In this document: in pieces, positions 19,443 to 28,543 of the stretch
How the letters are laid out: each line of letters begins with the position of its first letter
How positions within the stretch are numbered: position 1 is the stretch's first letter
The notes under the pieces: model-generated
What the model was told of the DNA's origin: nothing
The model's input: only the letters and a program-made list of their open reading frames with translations
Database searches by the model: none
Translations under genes and position numbers: made by a program
From: Burkholderiales bacterium
GTDB taxonomy: Bacteria > Pseudomonadota > Gammaproteobacteria > Burkholderiales > Burkholderiaceae_C
Reading direction: 5' to 3'
Length of the DNA: 64,000 bases
NCBI GenBank assembly: GCA_016195825.1
Contig: JACPYV010000196.1
Span: 29,019 to 93,018, forward strand

Positions 19443-20644
19443 TGCACCTGCTCTACCAACTGGAAGATCGGCAAGTACATCAACACGATGATCCCGCCGA
19501 TCAGTACGCCCATGATGAGCATCAGCGCCGGGTTCACCAGGCGCGACAGCAAGTCGGTCAGCCGCGCCGCTTCCTCGTCATGGAAAGCGGCGGCGCGCTC
19601 CAGCATGGCCGCAACCTCGCCGCTGCGCTCGCCCACGCGCAGCATGCGGCGCGCGACCGGCGTGGCCAGGTCCTGCGCGTCGAAGGCGGTGGACAGGCGC
19701 TCGCCGCGCTCGATCTGCGCCGCCGCGGCCCGGACGGCATCTCGCCACGGCGCCGCGACGACGTCGACGACGATGCGCAGGCCGCTGAGTGCAGGCACGC
19801 CCGATGCCAGCAGCATGGCCAGCGAGCGGTACAGCCGCGCCAGCGCCAGCACGCGCAGCCGCGGCCCCAGGCCCGGCAGCGTCCAAAGCGCCGCCTGCGC
19901 ACGCCGGCGCACGGCTGGCTGGCGAAGCAGCGTGAAGACGCCCAAGCCCACAACTGCAATGCCGCCGATGACCAGGCCCGGATGCGCCCCGGCCGTCTGG
20001 CCGAACTCGATCAGCACGCGCGACGCCCAGGGCAGGTCGGCACTGGTCTGCTCCAGGATGCCGGCGAAGCGCGGCAGCACATAGAGCAGCAGGAACAGGA
20101 TGACCAGCGAGCCCACGCCCAGCAGCATCAGTGGGTAGACCAGTGCGGCGACGAGGCGCGAGCGCAGCGCGTCCACCCAGCCCAGGTAGCGCGCATGCTG
20201 GGCCAGCGCGGTGGACAACTGGCCGGTGCGCTCGTTGGCCGCGACGATGGCGCAGATCAGCTCGTCAAACGCCTGCGGCTGCTGGCGCAGCGCGACGGAC
20301 AGTGGCTGGCCCTGCTCGATCCGGGCGATGACCGCGTCCAGCGCCGCGCGCACACCAGGCTGGCCTTCCTTCTCGCGCAGCGTGTTCAGCGCCTCCAGCA
20401 GCGCGATGCCGGCGTCCAGCAGCACGGCCAGCTCCTGACTGAAGAGCTGCAGCGGGAAGCGCGTGCTGCGGCGCCAGGGGCGGGCCGATTCCCGCGCGGC
20501 GACTTCGCGCACCTCCAGCACATGCTGAGGCGGCACACCCAGCACCGCGGCCACGGCGGCGCGGTCGGGCGCCTCCACGCGCTCGGTGCTGACGGCGCCG
20601 GCGCGCAGCACGCGGGTCTGGAACTGCGGCACTGTCAGTGTCAC
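19439..20644 (-). CDS. gspF: type II secretion inner-membrane protein GspF
   Basis: FSQELAVLLDAGIALLEAL, MLRVGERSGEVAAMLERAAAFHDEEAARLTDLLSRLVNPALMLIMGVLIGGII. Confidence 0.95.
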   Translation of the reverse strand: MTLTVPQFQTRVLRAGAVSTERVEAPDRAAVAAVLGVPPQHVLEVREVAARESARPWRRSTRFPLQLFSQELAVLLDAGIALLEALNTLREKEGQPGVRAALDAVIARIEQGQPLSVALRQQPQAFDELICAIVAANERTGQLSTALAQHARYLGWVDALRSRLVAALVYPLMLLGVGSLVILFLLLYVLPRFAGILEQTSADLPWASRVLIEFGQTAGAHPGLVIGGIAVVGLGVFTLLRQPAVRRRAQAALWTLPGLGPRLRVLALARLYRSLAMLLASGVPALSGLRIVVDVVAAPWRDAVRAAAAQIERGERLSTAFDAQDLATPVARRMLRVGERSGEVAAMLERAAAFHDEEAARLTDLLSRLVNPALMLIMGVLIGGIIVLMYLPIFQLVEQVQ

Positions 20645-21057
20645 CAGGAGGTGAGGTCGGCGTCCTCACCCTCGCCGCCAGGGCGGCCGTCCTTGCCGAA
20701 CGACAGCAGGTCGTACTCGCCATGCTCGCCCGGCGAGCGATATTGGTAGTCGTTGCCCCAGGGGTCCTTGGGCACCGCCTTGGAGAGATATGGTCCGGCC
20801 CACTTGGGCTCGTCAGCCGGCTTGGCAACCAGCACGGCCAGGCCTTGTTCGGTGCTGGGGTAGCGGCCCACGTCCAGCCGGTACTGGTCCAGCGACTTCT
20901 GCAGCGCATCGATCTGCGCCCGTGTCGCCTTGACCTCGCTCTTGCCAATCTGGCCGAAGAACTTCGGACCGACGTAGCCGGCCAGCAGGCCGATGATGAC
21001 CATGACGACAAGCAGTTCGAGCAGCGTAAAGCCGCGGGAGCGGGACAAAGGGAACAT
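20641..21057 (-). CDS. gspG: major pseudopilin GspG
   Basis: SRGFTLLELLVVMVIIGLLAGYVGPKFFGQIGKSEVKATRAQIDALQKSLDQYRLDVGRYPSTEQGLAVL...PKDPWGNDYQYRSPGEHGEYDLLSFGKDG. ORF extends to 21135. Confidence 0.96.
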   Translation of the reverse strand: MFPLSRSRGFTLLELLVVMVIIGLLAGYVGPKFFGQIGKSEVKATRAQIDALQKSLDQYRLDVGRYPSTEQGLAVLVAKPADEPKWAGPYLSKAVPKDPWGNDYQYRSPGEHGEYDLLSFGKDGRPGGEGEDADLTSW

Positions 21058-21162
21058 GGCGGGGCGGGGTACAGCGGGAGCGCGACTGTTCATCGGCGGG
21101 CGAAGCCCGGCAATCGGGATTTGACCGCCCCGCATTCTCAGGGTCCGGCCATGACGGGCCGG

Positions 21163-22578
21163 TCAAGGGGACTGGGCCAGGGTGCAGCTGTTGCTCGCGT
21201 TGTCGGCGCAGGGGCCTTGCCAGCGGATCTGCACGGCGGCGGCCGGCGGCAGCGGCGCTCGGCCATCCAGCGCCTGGCCGCGCACGCCGGTGAAGTCGGC
21301 CAGCGTGGTCCAGGTGCTGCCGCCAGACAGTCGGTATTGCAGCAAATAGCGGCTGCCGGGGCGCAAGGATCGGGTCTTGATCTGGTACTCGCCCGCCACG
21401 ATGGCGAAGCCGGGCGCGTCACGGAAGGGCTGGGCCAACGGCTCGCCGACGAACAGGCCCTGGCCCGGCCACTGCACGGCCTTCCAGTAGGCCTCGATGG
21501 CGGTCGCGCCGCGCCAGTACTGGTCGACCAGCACCGACGCGCGGGAGAACTTCTGCTGGAAGTTGCAGGGCTCTTCCACCGTGCCGTAACTGGCCGTCGC
21601 GCCGGCGTCCAGCCAGGCGGTGATGGGCATTTGGCCACCGCCGCCCGGCAAATTGCCGCCAGTGGAGGTCAGCGTGTCGGCCAACGCGCCGGGGCGGAAC
21701 TGGATCGTCGACAGGTTGGTGACGCTGACCAGGCCGGTCAGATAGAACAGCACGTCGCTCTTGGCCGACAACGAATTGGCGGCGGGCAGACCAGTGCTGT
21801 TGTCGACATAGTTCAGCGCCAGCACGCCGGCCCAGGCGGCGGGCAACGTGGCGAAGTCGGTCCAGCGCACGTTGCGGTCGGTGTCGGTCGTGCGCACCAG
21901 CCATCCGTCCCCCGCAGGCCGGGTCGCGTCAGCGGCCACGCCGCGGTTGATCAGCGCCTTGGCGGCGTCCAGCGTGCGGGCGCCCAGCAGCATGGACGGG
22001 CGCAGCTGCAGATCGGCCTGGGGCCGGCGTGACTCGCTGTCGTAAAGCGGCGACGCCGCCGTGCTCGGGCAGGCACCGGTCGACGGGTTGGGGTTGCAGT
22101 AGCGCGTGTCGAAACCCAGCGCCATCGCGCTGGTGATGCCCATGTTGCAAGCCCCCACAACGCGGCTGGGCGCGCCCCAGGTCAGCAAAGTGGCCTGGGC
22201 AGCGGGCGCCGCGGCAGCCAATTTTGCGTCGATGTCGGCTTTCAGCAACAGGAAGTCGGCCGACGTGATGGTCTCGCTGGCCGTGTTCACCTTGACCCGG
22301 ATCAGGTTCGTAGCCGGCACGCCACGCGCCGCCAGGTAGGCCGCGCCCACTGCCTCGCTGAGCGCGTCGCCCTCGGCCACGACGACCGCCAGATCGGCCG
22401 GCGAAAGGCCGCTGGCGGGCAGCGTCAAAGTCAGCGTCTGCCCTATGCCACCAGCCCCTGTGCTGCCCCCGCTGCCGCCCCCGCCGCTGGTGGTGTCAGC
22501 ACCGCCTCCGCCCCCCCCGCCGCAGGCGCTCAGCAGGGTCAGCAACAGCGGCATAAACAGGCGGGTGGAGAGGGGCAT
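21163..22578 (-). CDS. TIGR03790-like lipoprotein
   Basis: Lipobox LLTLLSACGGGGGGG; DLAVVVAEGDALSEAVGAAYLAARGVPATNLIRV...LTWGAPSRVVGACNMGITSAMALGFDTRYC...; family assigned from memory of this pattern. Confidence 0.75.
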   Translation of the reverse strand: MPLSTRLFMPLLLTLLSACGGGGGGGADTTSGGGGSGGSTGAGGIGQTLTLTLPASGLSPADLAVVVAEGDALSEAVGAAYLAARGVPATNLIRVKVNTASETITSADFLLLKADIDAKLAAAAPAAQATLLTWGAPSRVVGACNMGITSAMALGFDTRYCNPNPSTGACPSTAASPLYDSESRRPQADLQLRPSMLLGARTLDAAKALINRGVAADATRPAGDGWLVRTTDTDRNVRWTDFATLPAAWAGVLALNYVDNSTGLPAANSLSAKSDVLFYLTGLVSVTNLSTIQFRPGALADTLTSTGGNLPGGGGQMPITAWLDAGATASYGTVEEPCNFQQKFSRASVLVDQYWRGATAIEAYWKAVQWPGQGLFVGEPLAQPFRDAPGFAIVAGEYQIKTRSLRPGSRYLLQYRLSGGSTWTTLADFTGVRGQALDGRAPLPPAAAVQIRWQGPCADNASNSCTLAQSP

Positions 22579-22814
22579 GCGGATCATTTTCCTCGGGGTT
22601 TTGACACCCAATTCGCACCATTTCGGGGCGCTCATGCCCTTTCGTGCCCCACGAACCCGGGCTTACCCCAGTTTCATGCACCGTGGCGGGGCAATACATT
22701 CTCGTCACTCGACGCGGTTCCGGACTCCGGTCTCGGGCCGCCGGGCGGGTTGTGAGGAGACAAGACAAGCGACAAGCGCAAAAGGTTGCTTCGTAACCCC
22801 GAAGACAATCACAC

Positions 22815-22850
22815 CGGCCACCAAGGCACCCCTTGGTGGCCGTTTTATTT
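22815..22850 (+). terminator. Strong Rho-independent terminator with no + strand CDS upstream
   Basis: 12-bp perfect stem cggccaccaagg(22815-22826)/ccttggtggccg(22831-22842), loop cacc, then ttttatttt. Confidence 0.85.
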
Positions 22851-23028
22851 TGTGCCCCTCGCCCGCGCTCGCCGCCGGACGCAGGCGAGACCGGTCTTCC
22901 CGCGAGGGGACGGCGATGCCTGCGGCGTCGAGCCGCAAGCACATCGCCCAACGGGCCGGCTTGGGAGCGGCCCGGCGCTCGGCCCGCAAAATGCGCGCTC
23001 ACGCCCCCCCCCCGACGAAGTCCTCCAG

Positions 23029-23790
23029 ATGCTTGAACTGATCACTGTCGCTGCCGCCTCGCTGCTCGCCGGCTTCATCGACGCGGTGGCTGGTGGCGGT
23101 GGCCTGGTGCTGGTACCGGCGCTATTCAGCACCTTCCCAAGCGCCGCTCCGGCCACGCTGCTGGGCACGAACAAAGGCGCGTCCATCTGGGGCACGGGCT
23201 GGGCCACGCTGCAGTACGTGAAGCGCGTCAACCTGCCCTGGCGACGCTTGATGCCGGCCGCCGTGCTGGCCGGTGCGGGCAGCTTTGCCGGCGCCTGGTC
23301 GCTGACCCTGGTCAGCGCCGATGGCCTGCGCAAGGCGCTGCCGCTCGTGCTGCTGGCCGTGCTGGTCTACACGCTCGCCAAGAAGGACCTGGGCCGCGAG
23401 CACAAGCCCCGCTACACAGGTCGCGCCGAGGCAGCGGTGGCCAGCGGCATCGCGCTGGCCGTGGGTTTCTACGACGGTTTCTTCGGGCCCGGCACCGGCA
23501 GCTTCTTCGTCTTCCTGTTCGTGCGGCTGCTGGGTTATGACTTCCTGCACGCGTCGGCCACAGCCAAGCTGATGAACCTGCTGACCAACGCGGCGGCCAT
23601 CGCGCTGTTCGTCAGCAAGGGGCATTTCTGGTGGCAGATCGCCGCCGTCATGGCCGTGACCAACGTCGCTGGCAGCCTGCTCGGCACGAAGCTGGCCCTC
23701 AAGCACGGCGCCGGCTTCGTGCGCGGCGTCTTCGTCCTCGTCGTTGGCGCACTCATCCTCAAAACAGCCTTCGACGCCTTCATGCGCTGA
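23029..23790 (+). CDS. TSUP (TauE/SafE) family permease
   Basis: LLAGFIDAVAGGGGLVLVPALFSTFP...GTNKGASIWGTGWATLQY; multiple TMs. Confidence 0.93.
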   Translation: MLELITVAAASLLAGFIDAVAGGGGLVLVPALFSTFPSAAPATLLGTNKGASIWGTGWATLQYVKRVNLPWRRLMPAAVLAGAGSFAGAWSLTLVSADGLRKALPLVLLAVLVYTLAKKDLGREHKPRYTGRAEAAVASGIALAVGFYDGFFGPGTGSFFVFLFVRLLGYDFLHASATAKLMNLLTNAAAIALFVSKGHFWWQIAAVMAVTNVAGSLLGTKLALKHGAGFVRGVFVLVVGALILKTAFDAFMR

Positions 23791-23826
23791 TCTACGATCA
23801 GGCATTCCCCAGCGCCCTCATTCACC

Positions 23827-24645
23827 ATGCCCGTCGATCCTCAACTGCGCAATCTGGACATCGAGATCCCGACCCAGCCGGAGGTCCTCGTCAAGCTCTC
23901 GCTGCTGATGGCGGCCGAGGACATCGACCTGCAAGCCATGTCCGCCCTCGTCGAGACCGACATGGCCCTGGCCGCCGCCGTCATGAAGGCGGTCAACTCC
24001 TCCCTGTACGGCCTGCGCGGCCGCGTGCAGACCGTGCACCAGGCGCTGACCTATCTGGGCATGCGCGAGGTCGCGGCCATCACGTTCGAGATGGGCCTGC
24101 GTGCCGCGTTCCCGGCCGCGGCCGAGCTGGAATCGGTGTGGACGCGCGCCTCGCAGCGCGGCCTGCTGATGGGCCGCATGGGTCAGATGCTGGGCGTGGA
24201 CCCCTGGGCCGCACACTCGGCCGGCTTGTTCGAGGAATGCGGCAAGGCCGTGCTGTACCGCCACGCGCCGACGCACTACCCGGCCATGCTGCGCGCCGCC
24301 ACGCGCGACGCCGAACTGGTGGAGCTGGAGAAGACCGCCTTCGGCGTCAGCCATGACGCGCTGGGCGCAGCGCTTTGCGAGAGCTGGGGCCTGGCGCCCG
24401 CGGCAGTGGCCAGCGTGCGCCACCACGTCGAGGTGCAGGCCACGCTGACCATGCCTGAGAGCCTGGCACGCCGCAGCGTCGCCGCCATCTCGACCGTAGC
24501 CTGGGCGCTGCTGACGCATCCCGAACAGCTGGACGACGTGGCCAGCCAGATCGCGCCGCAGGCGCAGCTGGACGAGACCCTGGTGCTGCGCGCCGCGCGC
24601 CGTGTCAACGAGCAGCTCCTCGCCGCCCAAGAGCACGGCCGCTGA
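23827..24645 (+). CDS. HDOD domain-containing protein
   Basis: LSLLMAAEDIDLQAMSALVETDMALAAAVMKAVNSSLYGLRGRVQTVHQALTYLGMREV HDOD pattern. Confidence 0.9.
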   Translation: MPVDPQLRNLDIEIPTQPEVLVKLSLLMAAEDIDLQAMSALVETDMALAAAVMKAVNSSLYGLRGRVQTVHQALTYLGMREVAAITFEMGLRAAFPAAAELESVWTRASQRGLLMGRMGQMLGVDPWAAHSAGLFEECGKAVLYRHAPTHYPAMLRAATRDAELVELEKTAFGVSHDALGAALCESWGLAPAAVASVRHHVEVQATLTMPESLARRSVAAISTVAWALLTHPEQLDDVASQIAPQAQLDETLVLRAARRVNEQLLAAQEHGR

Positions 24646-24752
24646 AGGCGGCATCCCCCCGCTGCGCGGGCACATGGCGGGCCGAGAGTACGGCTGCGCT
24701 GCTCGCCCCACCCTGAGACCGCTCGCGGTCGCAGCTGCCTTCGGGCGGTTGC

Positions 24753-25739
24753 TCAGGCCGCGAGACTGAGCCGATCTCTTCCGGCGTGCTTGGCGATGTA
24801 CAGCGCCTCGTCGGCGGCCTGCAGCAGGGCCTGCGCGCTCAGGTAGGGGTGGGCCGGGCTGGCCGCCGCGAGGCCCACGCTGATGGTCAGGCCGCCCATG
24901 CCGTCGGGCAGGCGAAGCGCGCGCAGTTCGTCGCGCAGGGACTCCAGCACGCCCTGCGCCTCGGCCATGCCGAAGCCGGGCAGCAGCGCGACGAATTCCT
25001 CGCCGCCGAGCCGTGCGACGACGTCGGTGTCGCGCTTGAAACGCTCGCTGAGCAAGGTCGCCACGCGCCGCAAGGCCTGGTCCCCCACAGCCGGGCCATG
25101 GGTGAGGTTGAAGTGCTTGAACTGGTCCAGGTCCAGCACCGCCAGCGCCAGCAGCCCGCGCAGGCGCTGGGCGCGCTTGAACTCGCGCCGCAGCGCTTCG
25201 TCGAAGGCACGCTGGTTGGCGATGCCGGTCAGCGCATCGATGCGTGCGAGGCTGGCCAGCTCGCGCTGGTTGGCCTCCAGCGCCGCCTGGGCCTCGTGCA
25301 GCAGATGGCGCTGCTGGGCCAGTTCACGCTTGAGTTCGCGGGCGTCCTGGTCCTGCTGCCACAGCGAGCCGCGGGCGCGCAGCATGGCATGGCCGATGCG
25401 GTCCAGCTCGACGGCCAGGCCCGGCGCCGGGGTCGCGTCCTCGGGCGTCAACGGCACAGGGGCCGACTCCATCGCCTCGCAGCCAGCGGCCAGCCGGCGC
25501 AGCGGGCGCAGCAGCAGCGCCTCCAGGAACAGCAGTTGCGCGGCGCTGAGCAGCAGCACCAGCCAGGCCATGCGGGCCAGGCCTTCGCCACGCGCCTCGA
25601 AGCCGCCCAGGCTCCACTCGAACACGGCCACGATGACGCCGGTCAGCAGCGGCACGCCCAACGTCAGCCGCAACCGCAGCGAGCCCAGCCGGCGCGGCTC
25701 GGCGTGGTCCAGGGTTTCGGCGAGGGAATCGGTGCTCAT
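24753..25739 (-). CDS. GGDEF domain diguanylate cyclase
   Basis: RIDALTGIANQRAFDEALRREFKRAQR...VVARLGGEEFVALLPG; two TM segments. ORF extends to 25760. Confidence 0.93.
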   Translation of the reverse strand: MSTDSLAETLDHAEPRRLGSLRLRLTLGVPLLTGVIVAVFEWSLGGFEARGEGLARMAWLVLLLSAAQLLFLEALLLRPLRRLAAGCEAMESAPVPLTPEDATPAPGLAVELDRIGHAMLRARGSLWQQDQDARELKRELAQQRHLLHEAQAALEANQRELASLARIDALTGIANQRAFDEALRREFKRAQRLRGLLALAVLDLDQFKHFNLTHGPAVGDQALRRVATLLSERFKRDTDVVARLGGEEFVALLPGFGMAEAQGVLESLRDELRALRLPDGMGGLTISVGLAAASPAHPYLSAQALLQAADEALYIAKHAGRDRLSLAA

Positions 25740-25844
25740 CGGTGAGGCAGACAGCGACACAAATTGTCACGGCCACACAGGCCGCTGTGCAGGCTGATTG
25801 CCTCGGGGTTTGTCAGGGGTTACGCACGGCGGCGCAAACCGGGC

Positions 25845-26723
25845 TCAATAGGGAACTTGGTCCGAAGGGTATTTCCAGAAGTCCTTGAGCAGGTAGTTCA
25901 TCGGCAGGTTCAGCGCGGTGTTCTTGGGCGGGATGGGCTTCAGGAACCAGCGCTCGTAGATGGCATGCGCCTCGCGGCTGGCGATGAGGCGCTTCATCTC
26001 CTCGTCGATGAAGGCCTTGAGCTCCGGGTCGTTCTTGGGCAGCACGATGGACAGCGGCTCGATGGTCAGGAACTTGCCGACGACGCGGAACTTGTCCGCG
26101 TCGGGCCGCGCGGCCACGATGCCGTACAACAGCACGTCGTCCATGACGAAACCGTCGGCCTGGCCGGCGGCCAGCATCTCCATGGCCTTGGCGTGGTCGG
26201 GCGCCTCGATGATCTTGATGTGCAGCGCGCGCTCGTTGTTGGCCTGGGTGATGGACTTCAGCGGCGTGGTGCCCTTGGTGGAGACCATGGTTTTGCCGTC
26301 GAACTGGGCCAGGTCGGTGATGCCGCCATCGGCCCTGACGAGGTAGCGCGCACCGGTGATGTAGTGGGGAACGGTGAAGTTGACCTTCTCGCGGCGCTCG
26401 GCGTTGTTGGTCGTCGAGCCGCATTCAAGGTCGGCCTTGCCGTCCACCACCATCTGGATGCGGTTGGCCGGCGTGACCAGCAGGAACTGCGGGTCCAGCG
26501 TGTTCATCTTCAGCTTCTTGCGCAGGCCTTCCGCCAGCTTGAGGCATAGATCCACCGCATAGCCGACGGGCCGGCCGTCGGGCAGCAGATAGCTGAAGGG
26601 CACGGACGACTCTCGGTGCGCGAGCACGATGCGGCCGCTGGACTTGATGCGCTCCAGCGCAGGGCCCGCGGCGGCAGTGCCAGCGAGACCGAGGGCGAGC
26701 AGGAAAGGCAGCAGGGTTTTCAT
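25845..26723 (-). CDS. amino-acid ABC transporter substrate-binding protein (GltI-like)
   Basis: LERIKSSGRIVLAHRESSVPFSYLLPDGRPVGYAVDLCLKLAEGL...DLECGSTTNNAERREKVNFTVPHYITGARYLV. Confidence 0.93.
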   Translation of the reverse strand: MKTLLPFLLALGLAGTAAAGPALERIKSSGRIVLAHRESSVPFSYLLPDGRPVGYAVDLCLKLAEGLRKKLKMNTLDPQFLLVTPANRIQMVVDGKADLECGSTTNNAERREKVNFTVPHYITGARYLVRADGGITDLAQFDGKTMVSTKGTTPLKSITQANNERALHIKIIEAPDHAKAMEMLAAGQADGFVMDDVLLYGIVAARPDADKFRVVGKFLTIEPLSIVLPKNDPELKAFIDEEMKRLIASREAHAIYERWFLKPIPPKNTALNLPMNYLLKDFWKYPSDQVPY

Positions 26724-26760
26724 GGCGGGACCATTGTGATGCAGCCCCTAGAGTGCGGCC

Positions 26761-27471
26761 ATGCGAAGTTGGCTCTTGCTGAGTTTGGGCGTGTTGGCCG
26801 GCCCGGCCGGGGCCGACCCGGGCTACTACATCGTCACGCCCTACGACCAGGCCGGCCGTCTCGGCGCGGAGCTGCGTTACTGGACGACGAAGGCCCCCAA
26901 CGAAGAGGCCGTGCTGTGGCCCGAGCTGGGTCTGAGCTGGGGCGTCAACACGCGCTGGACGACGCGGCTGCTGGCGAGCTGGGAGGGCGAAAGCCTGCGC
27001 GGCGCCAAGCTGGAGACCTGGAACTGGGTCAACGAGGTCATGCTGACCCAGGGCGAGAAACCCTATGACCTGGCCCTCCACGCCCAGCTCATCCGCAACC
27101 GCCAGGACCGGACCAACGCGCTGGAGCTGGGCCCCGTCTGGCAGACTGACCTCGGCCGCCTCAGGCTCAACGCCAGCGCCTTCTGGGAGTACGACAGCGA
27201 CAAGCACGACACGCGGCTCAAGCTGCAGTGGCGCGGTGTCTGGCGCGTGGTGCCTGGCTGGCGCGCGGGCTTGGAGGGCTTCAGCGAGGTCGGTCGGTGG
27301 AACGACTGGGCGCCGCGGGCCCGCCAGTCGCACCGCGCCGGGCCGGCGCTGCTGGCCACGCTGTGGGACGAGGGGCCGGACACCGTGACGCTGAACACGG
27401 CCTACCTGTTCGGCAAGGTCTACGGCCGCCGCGGCGAGATGTTCACGATGCAGCTGCAGTGGCTGCGCTGA
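26761..27471 (+). CDS. hypothetical exported protein, possible outer-membrane beta-barrel
   Basis: Signal peptide; alternating aromatic strands ending in MFTMQLQWLR. Confidence 0.65.
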   Translation: MRSWLLLSLGVLAGPAGADPGYYIVTPYDQAGRLGAELRYWTTKAPNEEAVLWPELGLSWGVNTRWTTRLLASWEGESLRGAKLETWNWVNEVMLTQGEKPYDLALHAQLIRNRQDRTNALELGPVWQTDLGRLRLNASAFWEYDSDKHDTRLKLQWRGVWRVVPGWRAGLEGFSEVGRWNDWAPRARQSHRAGPALLATLWDEGPDTVTLNTAYLFGKVYGRRGEMFTMQLQWLR

Positions 27472-28543
27472 GGTCGGCCGTGGCGAGGGTCCGGTTGCGG
27501 CCGCCGCGCTTGGCTTCGTAGAGCGCCCGGTCGGCCGCGGACAGCAGGTCGGCGAAGCGGGTCGCCTCGGCCGGCAGCATGGCCAGGCCGACGGACAGCG
27601 TGGCGCTGACCGTGCCGCCCTCGGGCGTCACAAAGGTGGCGTCCTGCACCATCAGCCGGATGCGCTCCGCCACCTCGCGGGCGCCGGCCAGGTCGGTGCG
27701 CGGCAGCAGCACGACGAACTCCTCGCCGCCGTAGCGCGCAGCCAGGTCGCCGGTGCGCAGCGACCGCAGGATCAGGCCGCCCACCTGGCGCAGCACCTCG
27801 TCACCGGCCGGGTGGCCGTGGCTGTCGTTGATGGCCTTGAAGTGGTCGATGTCCAGGAACAAGCAAGCCAGCGGGTAGCGGTGGCGCACGGCCTGGCTGA
27901 ACTCGATCAGGCTGCGATGGTCGAAGTAGCGGCGGTTGTGCACGCCGGTAAGGCCGTCGGTCATGCCGGCCCGCCGCAGCCGCTCGCGGTTGAGCATGCT
28001 CTCGATCGCGATGGCTGCGATGGCCGCGAGCCGGTCCAGGAACTTGGTGCCCGAGGCGGCGTCGTAGCGCTCGGGGTCACGCGAACCCAGGTGCAGGCTG
28101 CCGATCAGCAGGCCCTGGCGGATCAGCGGCAGCAGCGCTGCGGAGCGCACGCCGGCAGCAGGCTCGAAGGCCCTGGCCAGCAGCGGTGCGTCCGGCCCGG
28201 GGCCGATGAGGCGGGTGGTGCGCGCCGCGCCGAACAAGTCCTTCAGCGGCGCGTGGCCGTCCAGCAGCCTGGGCGCCTTGACCATAGGCAGGGCCGGCAG
28301 CGCGCGGCGCAGCTCTTCCTCGGGGTCCAGCAGCCACAGCTCGGCGGCGTCCAGCCCGAAGTCGTCACGGCAGTCCACCAGCAGCAGGTTGACCAGCTCC
28401 TCCATCGAGCTGACGGCCATGAGCCGGCGCTCCAGCGCGTCGAAGCGGTCCAGCTTGCGCTCGTTCGCGTGGGCGGCGTCGAGCAGGGCCTGCAGCTGGC
28501 GGCGCAGTTCCTGGACTTGGGCTTGAGGGTCGGGCGAGGTCAT
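27443..28543 (-). CDS. diguanylate cyclase with N-terminal DUF484/GAF-like domain
   Basis: MTDGLTGVHNRRYFDHRSLIEFSQAVRHRYPLACLFLDIDHFKAINDSHGHPAGDEVLRQVGG...LAARYGGEEFVVLLPRTD; DUF484-like N-terminus. Confidence 0.92.
   Translation of the reverse strand: MTSPDPQAQVQELRRQLQALLDAAHANERKLDRFDALERRLMAVSSMEELVNLLLVDCRDDFGLDAAELWLLDPEEELRRALPALPMVKAPRLLDGHAPLKDLFGAARTTRLIGPGPDAPLLARAFEPAAGVRSAALLPLIRQGLLIGSLHLGSRDPERYDAASGTKFLDRLAAIAAIAIESMLNRERLRRAGMTDGLTGVHNRRYFDHRSLIEFSQAVRHRYPLACLFLDIDHFKAINDSHGHPAGDEVLRQVGGLILRSLRTGDLAARYGGEEFVVLLPRTDLAGAREVAERIRLMVQDATFVTPEGGTVSATLSVGLAMLPAEATRFADLLSAADRALYEAKRGGRNRTLATADLSAATAAAS

Noticed and set aside
22601-22606. Perfect TTGACA hexamer upstream of the candidate sRNA
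   Set aside because: No acceptable -10 hexamer at 15-19 bp (sequence there is cggggc-like), so I did not call a promoter.
22496-23002. 168-aa minus-strand ORF over the TIGR03790 start and the intergenic region
   Set aside because: No recognisable domain, overlaps the lipoprotein start in another frame and crosses a strong terminator hairpin.
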